Assembly: GCA_003140115.1 (NCBI GenBank)
Contig: PLIQ01000305.1
Location: forward strand, 15,785-27,123
Reading direction: 5' to 3'
DNA: 11,339 nucleotides
Source: Actinomycetota bacterium
GTDB taxonomy: Bacteria > Actinomycetota > Actinomycetes > Streptosporangiales > Streptosporangiaceae
The notes under the pieces are model-generated. The model was not told where the DNA came from, searched no databases, and saw only the letters and a program-made list of their open reading frames with translations. Positions 6,171-11,339 of this stretch are shown one piece after another. Every line of letters starts with the position of its first letter. Positions within the stretch are counted from its first letter, which is position 1. The translations under genes and the position numbers were made by a program.

Positions 6171-7417
6171 CGCGCGTACACCACCGTGAAGTCACGGCTG
6201 TAGACCGAGTAGTACCGGTAGGCGCTCTGCTGCTGGGTCGGCAGCAGGTTCACCGGCCGGGGGTCGGATGGATGACCATGCGCCTGGTAGTACTCGAACG
6301 ACATCCAGAACGGGTTGATGTCCAGCTGGAGCGCCTCGACCGCGCCGGCCCGCTGCAGCAGGCCGGCCAGCGTGCGCACGTCCAGCGCCGGACCGTACAC
6401 GAAGATGACCCGGCCGTCCCGGGTGACGCCCAGGCCGGAGCGCCACACGTAGTAGCCGCCGCCCAGGGTGGCGCCCCAGCTGCCGATCACGTCCTGGTTC
6501 ACCGATGCCGGGACGCGGCCTTGATCCACGATCAGCCGCAGGTTCTGCCGCACCCCGGTCACGTCCGGGGTCATCCGGACCTCACTGCCCCAGGCACCGA
6601 TCTTGATCGTGCCGTTGCGGTAGTAGACCACCGACGCCGCCCCGTCGGTCAGCGTGCCGCGGGTGGTGCCGTTGAGGTAGAAGCCGCCGCCCGCGGTGTT
6701 CAGCTTGAAGCCGCCGTTGAACGTGGCCAGGAGGCCGGTGCGGGTGCCAGCGGGCACGTACGGCTCGGCCTTCCAGTTACCCGGGCCCGGGTCCTCCGCG
6801 CCGGGGCGCAGCTGGAACCGGACCAGCCGCTGGTCCATCGAGACGATCCCGGCCACGTACGAGGTATGCACCCGGTCCGGCCGCAGGTAGGTGCCGAACA
6901 TGGCGGGCTGGCCGTTGACCTTCTCCAGCACGCGCCAGGCGCCCTCGCCCGGCAGCGGCGCGCCCGCCGGGGAGGTCAGCCGGGCCGGGATGATCGGCTT
7001 GAACCCGTGCGTGCGCGAGCGGGCGCTGCTGGCCTTGGCTGTCGCCAGGCTACTCGGCGGGGCGGCGAGGGAGAAGCCGGGCGTGCCGCCGACCTTGGGC
7101 GGGGAGTACGTCAGCCACTCGCCGAACGTCACCACCGGGCCCAGGTAGTGGTCCCGGGCCCATTCGGCCAGCTTGGAGGAAGCCGAACCGCCACCTGGGG
7201 CGGTCATCGCCTGCCCGACGGAGAAAGCCGCCCAGCAGCACAGGATGGCGATCAGGGCCAGCCCGGCCCGGACCGCACGGCGGTGCAGCAGGCGGATCCG
7301 GCCCCGGCGACGCCGGGCTCCCGGCCCCCGGGACCCCCCTGGGCCGGTGTCGTTCGGGATGGGGCCGCCCGGCCCGGTGTCGTGACGGCCAGCATGCCGG
7401 AATCCAGGTCGGGCCAC
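6167..7417 (-). CDS. Membrane-anchored phosphodiester glycosidase (NAGPA) domain protein
   Basis: A 416-residue protein. The N-terminus (1-49) is basic and Gly/Pro-rich with a repeated DTGPGG (13-18 and 23-28). One hydrophobic helix (about 50-70) then acts as signal anchor, placing the rest outside the membrane. Residues about 185-413 match the phosphodiester glycosidase (NAGPA, formerly DUF2233) fold: ATFNGGF (231-237), GGGFYLNG (243-250), DGAASVVYYRNG, GGGYYVWRSG (319-328) and LQLDINPF (363-370). Family members cleave sugar-1-phosphate diesters or act on exopolysaccharides; the substrate here is unknown. The start is GTG at 7417, strongly supported by GAGGAGGA eight bases upstream. It is first in the operon with ubiA-dprE1-dprE2, so it probably acts on an arabinan-containing or phosphodiester-linked envelope glycan. 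That role is inference from context. Confidence 0.88.
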   Translation of the reverse strand: MARPGFRHAGRHDTGPGGPIPNDTGPGGSRGPGARRRRGRIRLLHRRAVRAGLALIAILCCWAAFSVGQAMTAPGGGSASSKLAEWARDHYLGPVVTFGEWLTYSPPKVGGTPGFSLAAPPSSLATAKASSARSRTHGFKPIIPARLTSPAGAPLPGEGAWRVLEKVNGQPAMFGTYLRPDRVHTSYVAGIVSMDQRLVRFQLRPGAEDPGPGNWKAEPYVPAGTRTGLLATFNGGFKLNTAGGGFYLNGTTRGTLTDGAASVVYYRNGTIKIGAWGSEVRMTPDVTGVRQNLRLIVDQGRVPASVNQDVIGSWGATLGGGYYVWRSGLGVTRDGRVIFVYGPALDVRTLAGLLQRAGAVEALQLDINPFWMSFEYYQAHGHPSDPRPVNLLPTQQQSAYRYYSVYSRDFTVVYAR

Positions 7418-7425
7418 TTTGGCTG

Positions 7426-7433
7426 TCCTCCTC
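7426..7433 (-). promoter_or_regulatory. Strong Shine-Dalgarno site of the glycosidase gene
   Basis: The minus strand reads GAGGAGGA here, 8 nt before the GTG at 7417. It is the strongest ribosome site in the window and decides the start of the first gene of the arabinan-precursor operon. Confidence 0.8.
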
Positions 7434-7459
7434 GGAAATGCGACTGCGTTCCCGAAGAG

Positions 7460-7491
7460 GGTCTACCGGCCCGACATGAAGGAACCATGAC
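7460..7491 (-). promoter_or_regulatory. Operon promoter with 11-bp direct-repeat regulator box (box 1)
   Basis: On the minus strand, positions 7491-7475 read GTCATGGTTCCTTCATG: two copies of TCATG with an 11-bp period, the usual layout of OmpR/PhoB-family operators. After exactly 9 nt comes TAGACC (7465-7460), a plausible -10, which would give a start near 7453 and a leader of about 35 nt containing the strong ribosome site. There is no good -35; the box covers that position, as expected for an activator-dependent promoter. Sixteen of 17 bases recur at 9725-9741. The binding protein is not proven; the response regulator at the end of this operon is the local candidate. Confidence 0.6.
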
Positions 7492-7535
7492 GCGATTGCC
7501 CGTACGGCCGTGCCACTGACCTCGGGGCGGCACGA

Positions 7536-7573
7536 CGGTCACGGTTTCCGTGCGCTCGTATGCACGGTGACCG
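7536..7573. other. Large interrupted inverted repeat between the two minus-strand operons
   Basis: CGGTCA (7536-7541) pairs with TGACCG (7568-7573), and CCGTGC (7548-7553) pairs with GCACGG (7562-7567). This makes a 12-bp stem with a 6-nt one-sided bulge and an 8-nt loop. It lies between the end of the NuoF-like gene and box 1 of the glycosidase operon. On the plus strand it is followed by a short A/T-rich stretch. It could terminate read-through from the NuoF-like gene or be a regulatory site; the sequence does not decide. Confidence 0.4.
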
Positions 7574-7624
7574 CCATTTATTGATGTCCGGATTCACGAT
7601 CTGCCGCCGCGATGGCACCCGGCG

Positions 7625-7660
7625 CTGACCCGATATGCTCTGGTCAGGCAAATGCTGACC
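7625..7660 (-). terminator. Possible terminator/alternating hairpins after the NuoF-like gene
   Basis: CTGACC occurs at 7625-7630 and 7655-7660, and its complement GGTCAG at 7642-7647. The central copy can pair with either neighbour (6-bp stems with loops of 11 and 7 nt). The nearer pair lies 22 nt past the stop of the NuoF-like gene. No U-run follows, so termination is only a possibility. Confidence 0.3.
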
Positions 7661-7681
7661 TGGTCGGGCAGCCCGGCAGCC

Positions 7682-8971
7682 TCAGGTCCAGTCATCCTCA
7701 TGAGCCGGGACGCTGTCCGGCAACGGCAGGAACGGCCGGCGGCTAGAGCCCGTGCAACGGCCGCGTTCGTGCCACGCCAGTTCAGGCTCGAAGACCTGCA
7801 AGGCGCTGCGGACGAACCGGATCGTGCCGTCCGGATGGCTGCACGCTCCCCGGCCGGCCACCAGCCCGGCCCAGCGCTCGAGGTCGGCGCGGGTCTGCCG
7901 GCGGGGCCGGGGCCCGGCCAGCTCGGCCAGGGCGGCGGCGATGCGGGGCAGCCCATTCAGGCACGGCCCGCACTGGCCGGCGGACTCCGCCGCCAGGTAG
8001 GCGACGACCCGCGCGGTCTCGGTCAGGCCGCAATGATGTGATGGCAGCGCGGCAAGCACGCCCGCGCCGGCTGCGGCGCCGTGCCGGCGCAGCGACCCGT
8101 TGTCCAGCGTGAGGCCGACCGAGTCCGGCAGCGCCAGCCAGCTGCCGTGGTACCCGCCCACCAGCCAGGCTTGCGTCTCAGCGTCAGAGCTGAGCAGCGT
8201 CCGCAGCGGCGTCCCGATCGCGGTCTCGATGACCCGGCAGCCGCCGCCTGCCGGGTACAGCGTCGTGAGCATGCTGCCAGGCTCGGCCGCCGTGCCGATC
8301 GCCCGGAACCAGCGCGGGCCATAGCGGGCGATCAGGGCCAGGTGAGCGAGGGTCTCCACGTTCTGCACCAGGGTGGGCTGACCGTGCAGGCCGCGCTCGG
8401 TCACCCGCGGCGGGGTGAAGAGCGGCAGCGCCGGGCCGCCGCCGATGAGGTTCACCACGGCTGATTCCTGGCCGGCCAGGAATCGCGGTGGCGTTTCGGT
8501 GATGGTGACCTCGAGCCGGTCCACCCCTCGGGCCCGGCGTCCGGCCAGTGCGCGCCGGACACCGGATCCGGCACCCCGGTGCAGGTACAGGCGCGCCTCG
8601 CCGGCCCCGACCGCCTCGCCGGCCAGCTGCAGCCCATCCAGCACCAGGTGCGGCGCGACCTGCAGCAGGAGCTCGTCCTTGCGGCTCGCGGGTTCGCTTT
8701 CGGCGCCGTTGGCCACCACGACCTTCCGGCCCCGCGCGGCGGCCACGATGGCCAGCTTGCGGTGCGCCGGAAAGGCCGCTCCGCCCCGGCCGGTAAGGCC
8801 GGACGCTTCGATGTGCGGGATCAGCACCCCGGCGGACCCGCTGTACGGGACAGGACCGAATCTAGCCAGGTGACCGCGGAGGTCTTCCGGCCGGGACGGC
8901 AGCAGGCGGGGCAGCCCGGCGGGTGGCCAGGCAACCCGGTCCCGGGACTGCTCGGACGCGGCGGCGGTCAC
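7682..8971 (-). CDS. NuoF-like (NADH dehydrogenase 51-kDa type) flavoprotein
   Basis: A 429-residue protein from the GTG at 8971, whose GTGA overlaps the stop of the preceding gene. The frame opens further upstream but that extension is the other gene read in another frame. The N-terminal half has the FMN/NADH-binding signatures GLTGRGGAAFP (58-68), VVANGAESEP (85-94) and GQPTLVQNVETL (197-208). An SLBB-like middle follows, then an Fe-S region ESAGQCGPCLNG (329-340) and GACSHPDG (375-382). In complex I NuoF the first motif has three cysteines; here only C334 and C337 remain, with Ala331 at the first position, plus C377, giving three of four ligands. No NuoE, NuoG or other complex I gene is near, so this is a stand-alone actinobacterial relative that probably moves electrons between NAD(P)H and a membrane or ferredoxin partner. 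Its partner gene upstream looks truncated. Confidence 0.82.
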   Translation of the reverse strand: MTAAASEQSRDRVAWPPAGLPRLLPSRPEDLRGHLARFGPVPYSGSAGVLIPHIEASGLTGRGGAAFPAHRKLAIVAAARGRKVVVANGAESEPASRKDELLLQVAPHLVLDGLQLAGEAVGAGEARLYLHRGAGSGVRRALAGRRARGVDRLEVTITETPPRFLAGQESAVVNLIGGGPALPLFTPPRVTERGLHGQPTLVQNVETLAHLALIARYGPRWFRAIGTAAEPGSMLTTLYPAGGGCRVIETAIGTPLRTLLSSDAETQAWLVGGYHGSWLALPDSVGLTLDNGSLRRHGAAAGAGVLAALPSHHCGLTETARVVAYLAAESAGQCGPCLNGLPRIAAALAELAGPRPRRQTRADLERWAGLVAGRGACSHPDGTIRFVRSALQVFEPELAWHERGRCTGSSRRPFLPLPDSVPAHEDDWT

Positions 8972-9270
8972 CGCGACACCGGCCGGCGGCCAAGACGGGC
9001 AGGGCGGCTTGACTGCGACATGTGTTCCGCGAAGACGGCGGCTACCCGGCAGCACCGCGATACCGGGCGGCCCGCGGCGGGCAGCCGCCAAGCAACGGCC
9101 GCCACCACGACCAGCACGCAGCCGACGGCCAGTCCGAGCAACCGCTCCTGCGGCAATCCCAGGATCCGGCGGTTCCTGGTCACGACCAGGCCCAGCACTA
9201 GCACGGTGAGCAGCAGTGTCACGATGCCGGTAGCCCGGCTGGCGTACCAGAAGACGATCGAACCGGTCAT
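8968..9270 (-). CDS. Ferric-reductase-like membrane protein, apparently internally deleted
   Basis: A 100-residue protein with two hydrophobic helices (about 4-30 and 44-63). The start, SIVFWYASRATGIVTLLLTV, looks like the first helix of actinobacterial ferric-reductase-like proteins (WY-ARATG-V-LLL), and RLLGLAVGCVLVVVAAVAWRL looks like their last helix. The intervening four helices, with the haem-ligating histidines, are absent; the only histidine is near the C-terminus. It therefore seems to be an in-frame remnant, or a very reduced form, of a protein normally about 200 residues long. The ATG at 9270 is chosen; a TTG fifteen bases upstream is less likely. It begins 1 nt after the stop of the preceding gene and overlaps the NuoF-like start by 4 nt, so coupling is preserved. 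Function is doubtful. The family comparison is from memory, not alignment. Confidence 0.55.
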   Translation of the reverse strand: MTGSIVFWYASRATGIVTLLLTVLVLGLVVTRNRRILGLPQERLLGLAVGCVLVVVAAVAWRLPAAGRPVSRCCRVAAVFAEHMSQSSRPARLGRRPVSR

Positions 9271-9271
9271 G

Positions 9272-9613
9272 TCACGAGCCGCCAAAGGTGACCGGGCGCT
9301 GCCTGAGCCTAGGGGCCGGCAGCGGACTCAGGCTGAAACCGTCCGACCCGGAGCAGGCCGGGGCAGGAGAGCTGAAAGCGGAGGTGGCTGGCCGGCTGAG
9401 CCTGCTGGCACCCGAGCCAGGGGCGGCCCCCTGTCCCGCCCCAGGCGAACTGCTGCCCGGAGCCGCCATCCGGGTTTCCCGGGCCGCCCCGGGCCGCGCG
9501 ACCGCCACGGCGCCTGCGGCAACGACACTGGCCAGGACGACAGACGTGGCGACTGAGCCCACCCTGGCCGGGCCTTCTTCCCGGGCTGCGACCCGCTGGC
9601 GAAGCTCGTTCAT
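9272..9613 (-). CDS. Small single-span membrane or secreted protein, unknown function
   Basis: A 113-residue protein: a charged N-terminus (MNELRQRVAAREEGPARV), one hydrophobic segment (about 19-38, SVATSVVLASVVAAGAVAVA), then a low-complexity Ala/Ser/Pro/Gly tail ending in VTFGGS with one cysteine. I recognise no domain. Short proteins of this make-up often precede ferric-reductase-like genes in actinomycetes, which fits its place 1 nt before that gene; this is recollection rather than a search. Start choice is uncertain: ATG at 9613 gives a natural charged N-terminus but has no ribosome site, while GTG at 9640 (nine residues longer) would be almost leaderless relative to the -10-like TAACCT at 9654-9649. 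The long low-complexity tail makes even its coding status less sure than its neighbours. Confidence 0.55.
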   Translation of the reverse strand: MNELRQRVAAREEGPARVGSVATSVVLASVVAAGAVAVARPGAARETRMAAPGSSSPGAGQGAAPGSGASRLSRPATSAFSSPAPACSGSDGFSLSPLPAPRLRQRPVTFGGS

Positions 9614-9648
9614 AGTCGAGCTGTGGTTTATGGGCGACACGCACGGCG

Positions 9649-9680
9649 AGGTTAGGCGGCCATCATGAAGGAGACCTTAA
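9649..9680 (-). promoter_or_regulatory. Promoter of the redox remnant operon with regulator half-site (box 2)
   Basis: On the minus strand 9680-9664 reads TTAAGGTCTCCTTCATG. The right half (TCCTTCATG) is identical to boxes 1 and 3; the left TCATG is degraded (12 of 17 bases match box 1). After exactly 9 nt comes TAACCT (9654-9649), a good TAnnnT -10, placing the start near 9642. The same box-to--10 spacing as before the glycosidase operon argues that it is real. Confidence 0.5.
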
Positions 9681-9724
9681 GCGCCAGGTCAGCGGGATGC
9701 CCGGGCGCAGATCCGCAGCCTGAT

Positions 9725-9741
9725 CATGAAGGAAGCATGAC
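9725..9741. promoter_or_regulatory. 11-bp direct-repeat regulator box in the divergent region (box 3)
   Basis: On the plus strand CATGAAGGAAGCATGAC differs at one base from 7475-7491. Its minus-strand reading has two TCATG copies 11 bp apart. It lies about 60 bp upstream of box 2 in the same orientation, and 29 bp before the plus-strand -10-like TACCCT at 9771-9776. It could act on either the minus-strand redox operon, the plus-strand membrane-protein gene, or both. Confidence 0.55.
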
Positions 9742-9755
9742 AACGGGCCGTTCGC

Positions 9756-9783
9756 GGCGGCCGTGCCGCCTACCCTCCAGGCA
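9756..9783 (+). promoter_or_regulatory. Probable leaderless promoter of the DUF6069-like gene, with inverted repeat
   Basis: TACCCT (9771-9776) fits a -10 hexamer and lies six bases before the ATG at 9783, so transcription would begin at or next to the start codon. There is no ribosome site, consistent with a leaderless mRNA. GGCGGC (9756-9761) and GCCGCC (9765-9770) form an inverted repeat with a 3-nt centre directly against the -10. It could be an operator or chance in G/C-rich DNA. The -35 position (about 9748-9753) is poor. Confidence 0.45.
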
Positions 9784-10283
9784 TGGTCAAGCAGCTCGCA
9801 TCCATCAACGGGATCGACTTCCTCCCGCGGCACTCCCAGCCGAGAACCTCCCGGGTGGTGATGGCCACCCTTGCCGCCGTCGCCGGATCCCTGGCCGCGG
9901 ACGCCCTGCTGGTGGTCATCGGGCAGGCCGTCTTCCCCGGCACCAGGGGATACGTGCATTTCCAGTTCCACGACTACGCCAAGCTGACCGTGATCGGGGT
10001 CATCATCGCGTGCACAGCATGGCCTGTCGTCACGCGGATCTCATCCACCCCCCGGTGGCTGTTCCTCCGCCTGGCCATCCTAGTTACGCTCATTCTGTGG
10101 CTGCCCGACGTCTACATCCTGTACCAGGGCCAGCCCGCCGACGCGGTCGCCGTCCTGTTCATGATGCACCTGGCCATTGCCCTGGTCACCTACAACGTGC
10201 TCGTACGGCTGGCACCCACCGGTCCCGCCCCGCAGCAAGCCAGCGGTGAGCCGCAGGTCATCTTCAAGGCGGATGCCCCCTAG
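9783..10283 (+). CDS. Four-helix membrane protein, DUF6069-like
   Basis: A 166-residue protein with four hydrophobic helices at about 25-50, 66-85, 92-109 and 121-142. Conserved-looking polar positions in or near the helices are YVHFQFHDYAKLT (57-69), the WP pair at 80-81, LPDVYILYQGQP (107-118) and MMHLAIALVTYNVLV (127-141). The pattern resembles the actinobacterial DUF6069 membrane family, whose function is not established; the assignment is from memory. The ATG at 9783 is the first start in the frame and suits a leaderless message. The C-terminal tail (145-166) is soluble. It is transcribed away from the redox remnant operon, and one copy of the regulator box lies 42 bp upstream. Confidence 0.8.
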   Translation: MVKQLASINGIDFLPRHSQPRTSRVVMATLAAVAGSLAADALLVVIGQAVFPGTRGYVHFQFHDYAKLTVIGVIIACTAWPVVTRISSTPRWLFLRLAILVTLILWLPDVYILYQGQPADAVAVLFMMHLAIALVTYNVLVRLAPTGPAPQQASGEPQVIFKADAP

Positions 10284-10385
10284 GCCCGGGCGGGAACCGG
10301 CCCGTGCGGCGGTGTCGTGTTCACCCTGAACCCCCACCCGGGGTGTGGCCATGAGCAGCCAGCGCCGGCTGGTTAAGTGGACGGC
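10284..10385. other. Gap before the VIT gene with weak hairpins
   Basis: A 5-bp stem (10287-10291 with 10300-10304, 8-nt loop) follows the stop of the upstream gene, and a second (GTTCA 10319-10323 with TGAAC 10327-10331, 3-nt loop) lies further on. Either could be a weak terminator. I cannot point to a convincing promoter or ribosome site for the VIT gene, which may be leaderless or read from upstream. Confidence 0.3.
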
Positions 10386-11150
10386 ATGAGTGCTGATGAG
10401 GTCATGCCCTCGGATGCTCAGGTCCAGGCGGCCGCCGAAGGGCAGGCCACGCATCCCGGGGAACCGCATGCGGCCGGTACCGCGGGGCGGCTGAACTGGC
10501 TGCGGGCCGGCGTGCTGGGGGCCAACGACGGGATCGTGTCGGTGGCCGGCATCGTCGTCGGGGTGGCGGGGGCCACGTCCGCCCGCGGGCCCATCTTCAC
10601 CGCCGGGCTCGCCGGGCTGGTCGCCGGGGCCGTGTCGATGGCGCTGGGTGAGTACGTGTCGGTCTCCAGCCAGCGGGACAGCGAGCGCGCCGAGATAAGC
10701 CAGGAGAAACGCGAACTCGCCGACACCCCCGAGGCCGAACTCGCCGAGCTCACCGCCCTGTACGAGGCCAAGGGCCTGTCCGCGGCCACCGCGCGCACCG
10801 TCGCCGCCGAACTGACCGCCCGGGACGCTTTGGCCGCCCACCTCGACGCTGAACTGCACATCGACCCCGATGACATCCCCAGCCCGGTCCAGGCCGCCGC
10901 CGCCTCCGCGCTGTCGTTCACCTCCGGCGCGCTACTGCCAATGCTGGCCATCCTGCTGCCCCCGGCCCCGGCGCGGGTACCGGTCACCTTCGTCGCCGTG
11001 CTGATCGCCCTGGGCCTGGCGGGTGCCCTCAGCGCCCGCATCGGCGGCAGCAACATCCGCCGGGCCGTGCTGCGGGTCGTCATCGGCGGCGCCCTCGGCC
11101 TGGCCTTCACCTACGGCATCGGGCTCCTGTTCGGCACCGCCATCGGCTAA
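10386..11150 (+). CDS. VIT-family (CCC1/VIT1) metal transporter
   Basis: A 254-residue membrane protein of the vacuolar iron transporter family, which moves Fe2+ and/or Mn2+ out of the cytosol, typically by proton exchange. A polar N-terminus (1-35) precedes helix 1 with the conserved N47-D48-G49-I-V (ANDGIVSVAGIVVGV). Helix 2 ends in SMALGEYVSVSSQRDSE (84-100), with E89 conserved. The cytosolic metal-binding region follows (100-165), rich in Glu: E100, E103, E107, E110 and more (ISQEKRELADTPEAELAEL). Three helices then complete the fold (about 170-192, 198-217, 227-252) with FTSGALLPML and SARIGG in the expected places. ATG 10386 is chosen; a GTG three codons upstream is possible. Bacterial relatives without a vacuole act at the plasma membrane. 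It may give metal tolerance, in keeping with the nearby redox genes. Confidence 0.92.
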   Translation: MSADEVMPSDAQVQAAAEGQATHPGEPHAAGTAGRLNWLRAGVLGANDGIVSVAGIVVGVAGATSARGPIFTAGLAGLVAGAVSMALGEYVSVSSQRDSERAEISQEKRELADTPEAELAELTALYEAKGLSAATARTVAAELTARDALAAHLDAELHIDPDDIPSPVQAAAASALSFTSGALLPMLAILLPPAPARVPVTFVAVLIALGLAGALSARIGGSNIRRAVLRVVIGGALGLAFTYGIGLLFGTAIG

Positions 11151-11339
11151 CCGGTACTGGTCGGCCACGGGAACCAGCGGCGGCCGGGCGTACAACCATG
11201 CCCAGCCGCGGTCCCAGGTTGTCAGCGACAAGAGCGGCACAGCGTCGATTCTCCTCGGCTAGGCGTATTCGTGCCACAATCCGCGCCACGCCCAACCATC
11301 TCTACGGTATGTTTTCCCAGGTGGGGCGCCAGGGGGTCG
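11151..11339. other. Right-hand edge, no firm gene
   Basis: No gene is supported on the plus strand. On the minus strand a GAGGAGA (11256-11250) precedes a GTG (11240) by 9 nt and opens a frame of about 30 W-rich residues before it runs antisense into the VIT gene, where it becomes low-complexity. I treat this as unproven. A 5-bp stem, TTGTC/GACAA with a 3-nt loop, lies near 11219-11231. The last 70 bp are less G/C-rich and may hold the upstream region of a gene outside the window. Confidence 0.3.

Noticed and set aside
5260..6195. N-terminal extension of DprE1 into a fusion protein
   Set aside because: The extra 312 residues are an Arg/Ala/Gly-rich alternative reading of ubiA; the ATG at 5259 matches the known start of DprE1.
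7339..7385. Imperfect direct repeat around GGCCGGTGTCGT as a possible regulatory repeat
   Set aside because: It lies in the coding start of the glycosidase gene and simply encodes the repeated DTGPGG of its N-terminal tail.
8972..9091. 40-residue longer NuoF-like protein
   Set aside because: The extra residues overlap the ferric-reductase-like gene in another frame; the GTG at 8971 gives the GTGA overlap used elsewhere in this window.
9288..9668. Plus-strand frame opposite the small membrane-protein gene
   Set aside because: No ribosome site or domain, and it covers the minus-strand promoter; the minus-strand frame has a clear hydrophobic segment and operon spacing.
10080..11110. Minus-strand frames opposite the DUF6069-like and VIT genes
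   Set aside because: They are antisense, low-complexity translations of two clear plus-strand membrane-protein genes.
1..11339. CRISPR arrays, tRNA/rRNA genes, insertion sequences, integration sites
   Set aside because: I looked for regular spaced repeats, cloverleaf-like segments, transposase motifs and terminal inverted repeats and saw none.

Overview
The window reads as chromosomal DNA of a high-G+C actinomycete. Coding stretches are strongly G/C-rich at third positions, GTG starts are common, genes overlap by four bases (GTGA/ATGA), and the protein families are characteristic of Actinomycetota: decaprenyl-phosphate-arabinose enzymes, a PASTA domain, and a NuoF-like/ferric-reductase-like gene pair. 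I cannot name the genus. I see no tRNA, rRNA, CRISPR array, transposase or phage gene.

Layout. Positions 1-116 are an AT-richer edge with no gene. A lone minus-strand gene (117-827) encodes a degenerate J-domain protein with a C-terminal PASTA domain. From 7417 down to 1126, six genes run on the minus strand in what looks like one transcription unit: a membrane-anchored phosphodiester-glycosidase-domain protein, UbiA (DPPR synthase), DprE1, DprE2, an OmpR-type response regulator and its sensor histidine kinase. The first four are joined by 4-nt overlaps or an 8-nt gap, and the regulator pair follows 41 nt later. A second minus-strand unit (9613 to 7682) holds a small single-membrane-span protein, a ferric-reductase-like protein that appears to have lost its middle, and a NuoF-like flavoprotein. 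Divergently, on the plus strand, lie a four-helix membrane protein (DUF6069-like) and a VIT-family metal transporter.

How it may work together. UbiA, DprE1 and DprE2 are three of the enzymes that turn decaprenyl phosphate and PRPP into decaprenyl-phosphoryl-arabinose, the arabinose donor for cell-envelope arabinans. The glycosidase-domain protein translated just before them probably acts on an envelope glycopolymer outside the membrane. The two-component system at the end of the operon is the natural candidate to control it.

The most interesting signal is non-coding. A 17-bp element, read on the minus strand as two TCATG copies 11 bp apart, occurs nearly identically (16/17) before the glycosidase/DPA operon (7475-7491) and in the divergent promoter region (9725-9741), with a weaker third copy at 9664-9680. 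The copies at 7475 and 9664 each stand exactly 9 nt before a TA-starting -10-like hexamer. This is the geometry expected of an OmpR/PhoB-family regulator site, and it would tie the arabinan operon, the redox remnant operon and possibly the DUF6069 gene into one regulon. Other points: DprE1 has alanine where M. tuberculosis has the benzothiazinone-reactive Cys387; the J domain has R-P-E instead of H-P-D; and the NuoF-like protein lacks one cysteine of the usual Fe-S motif.
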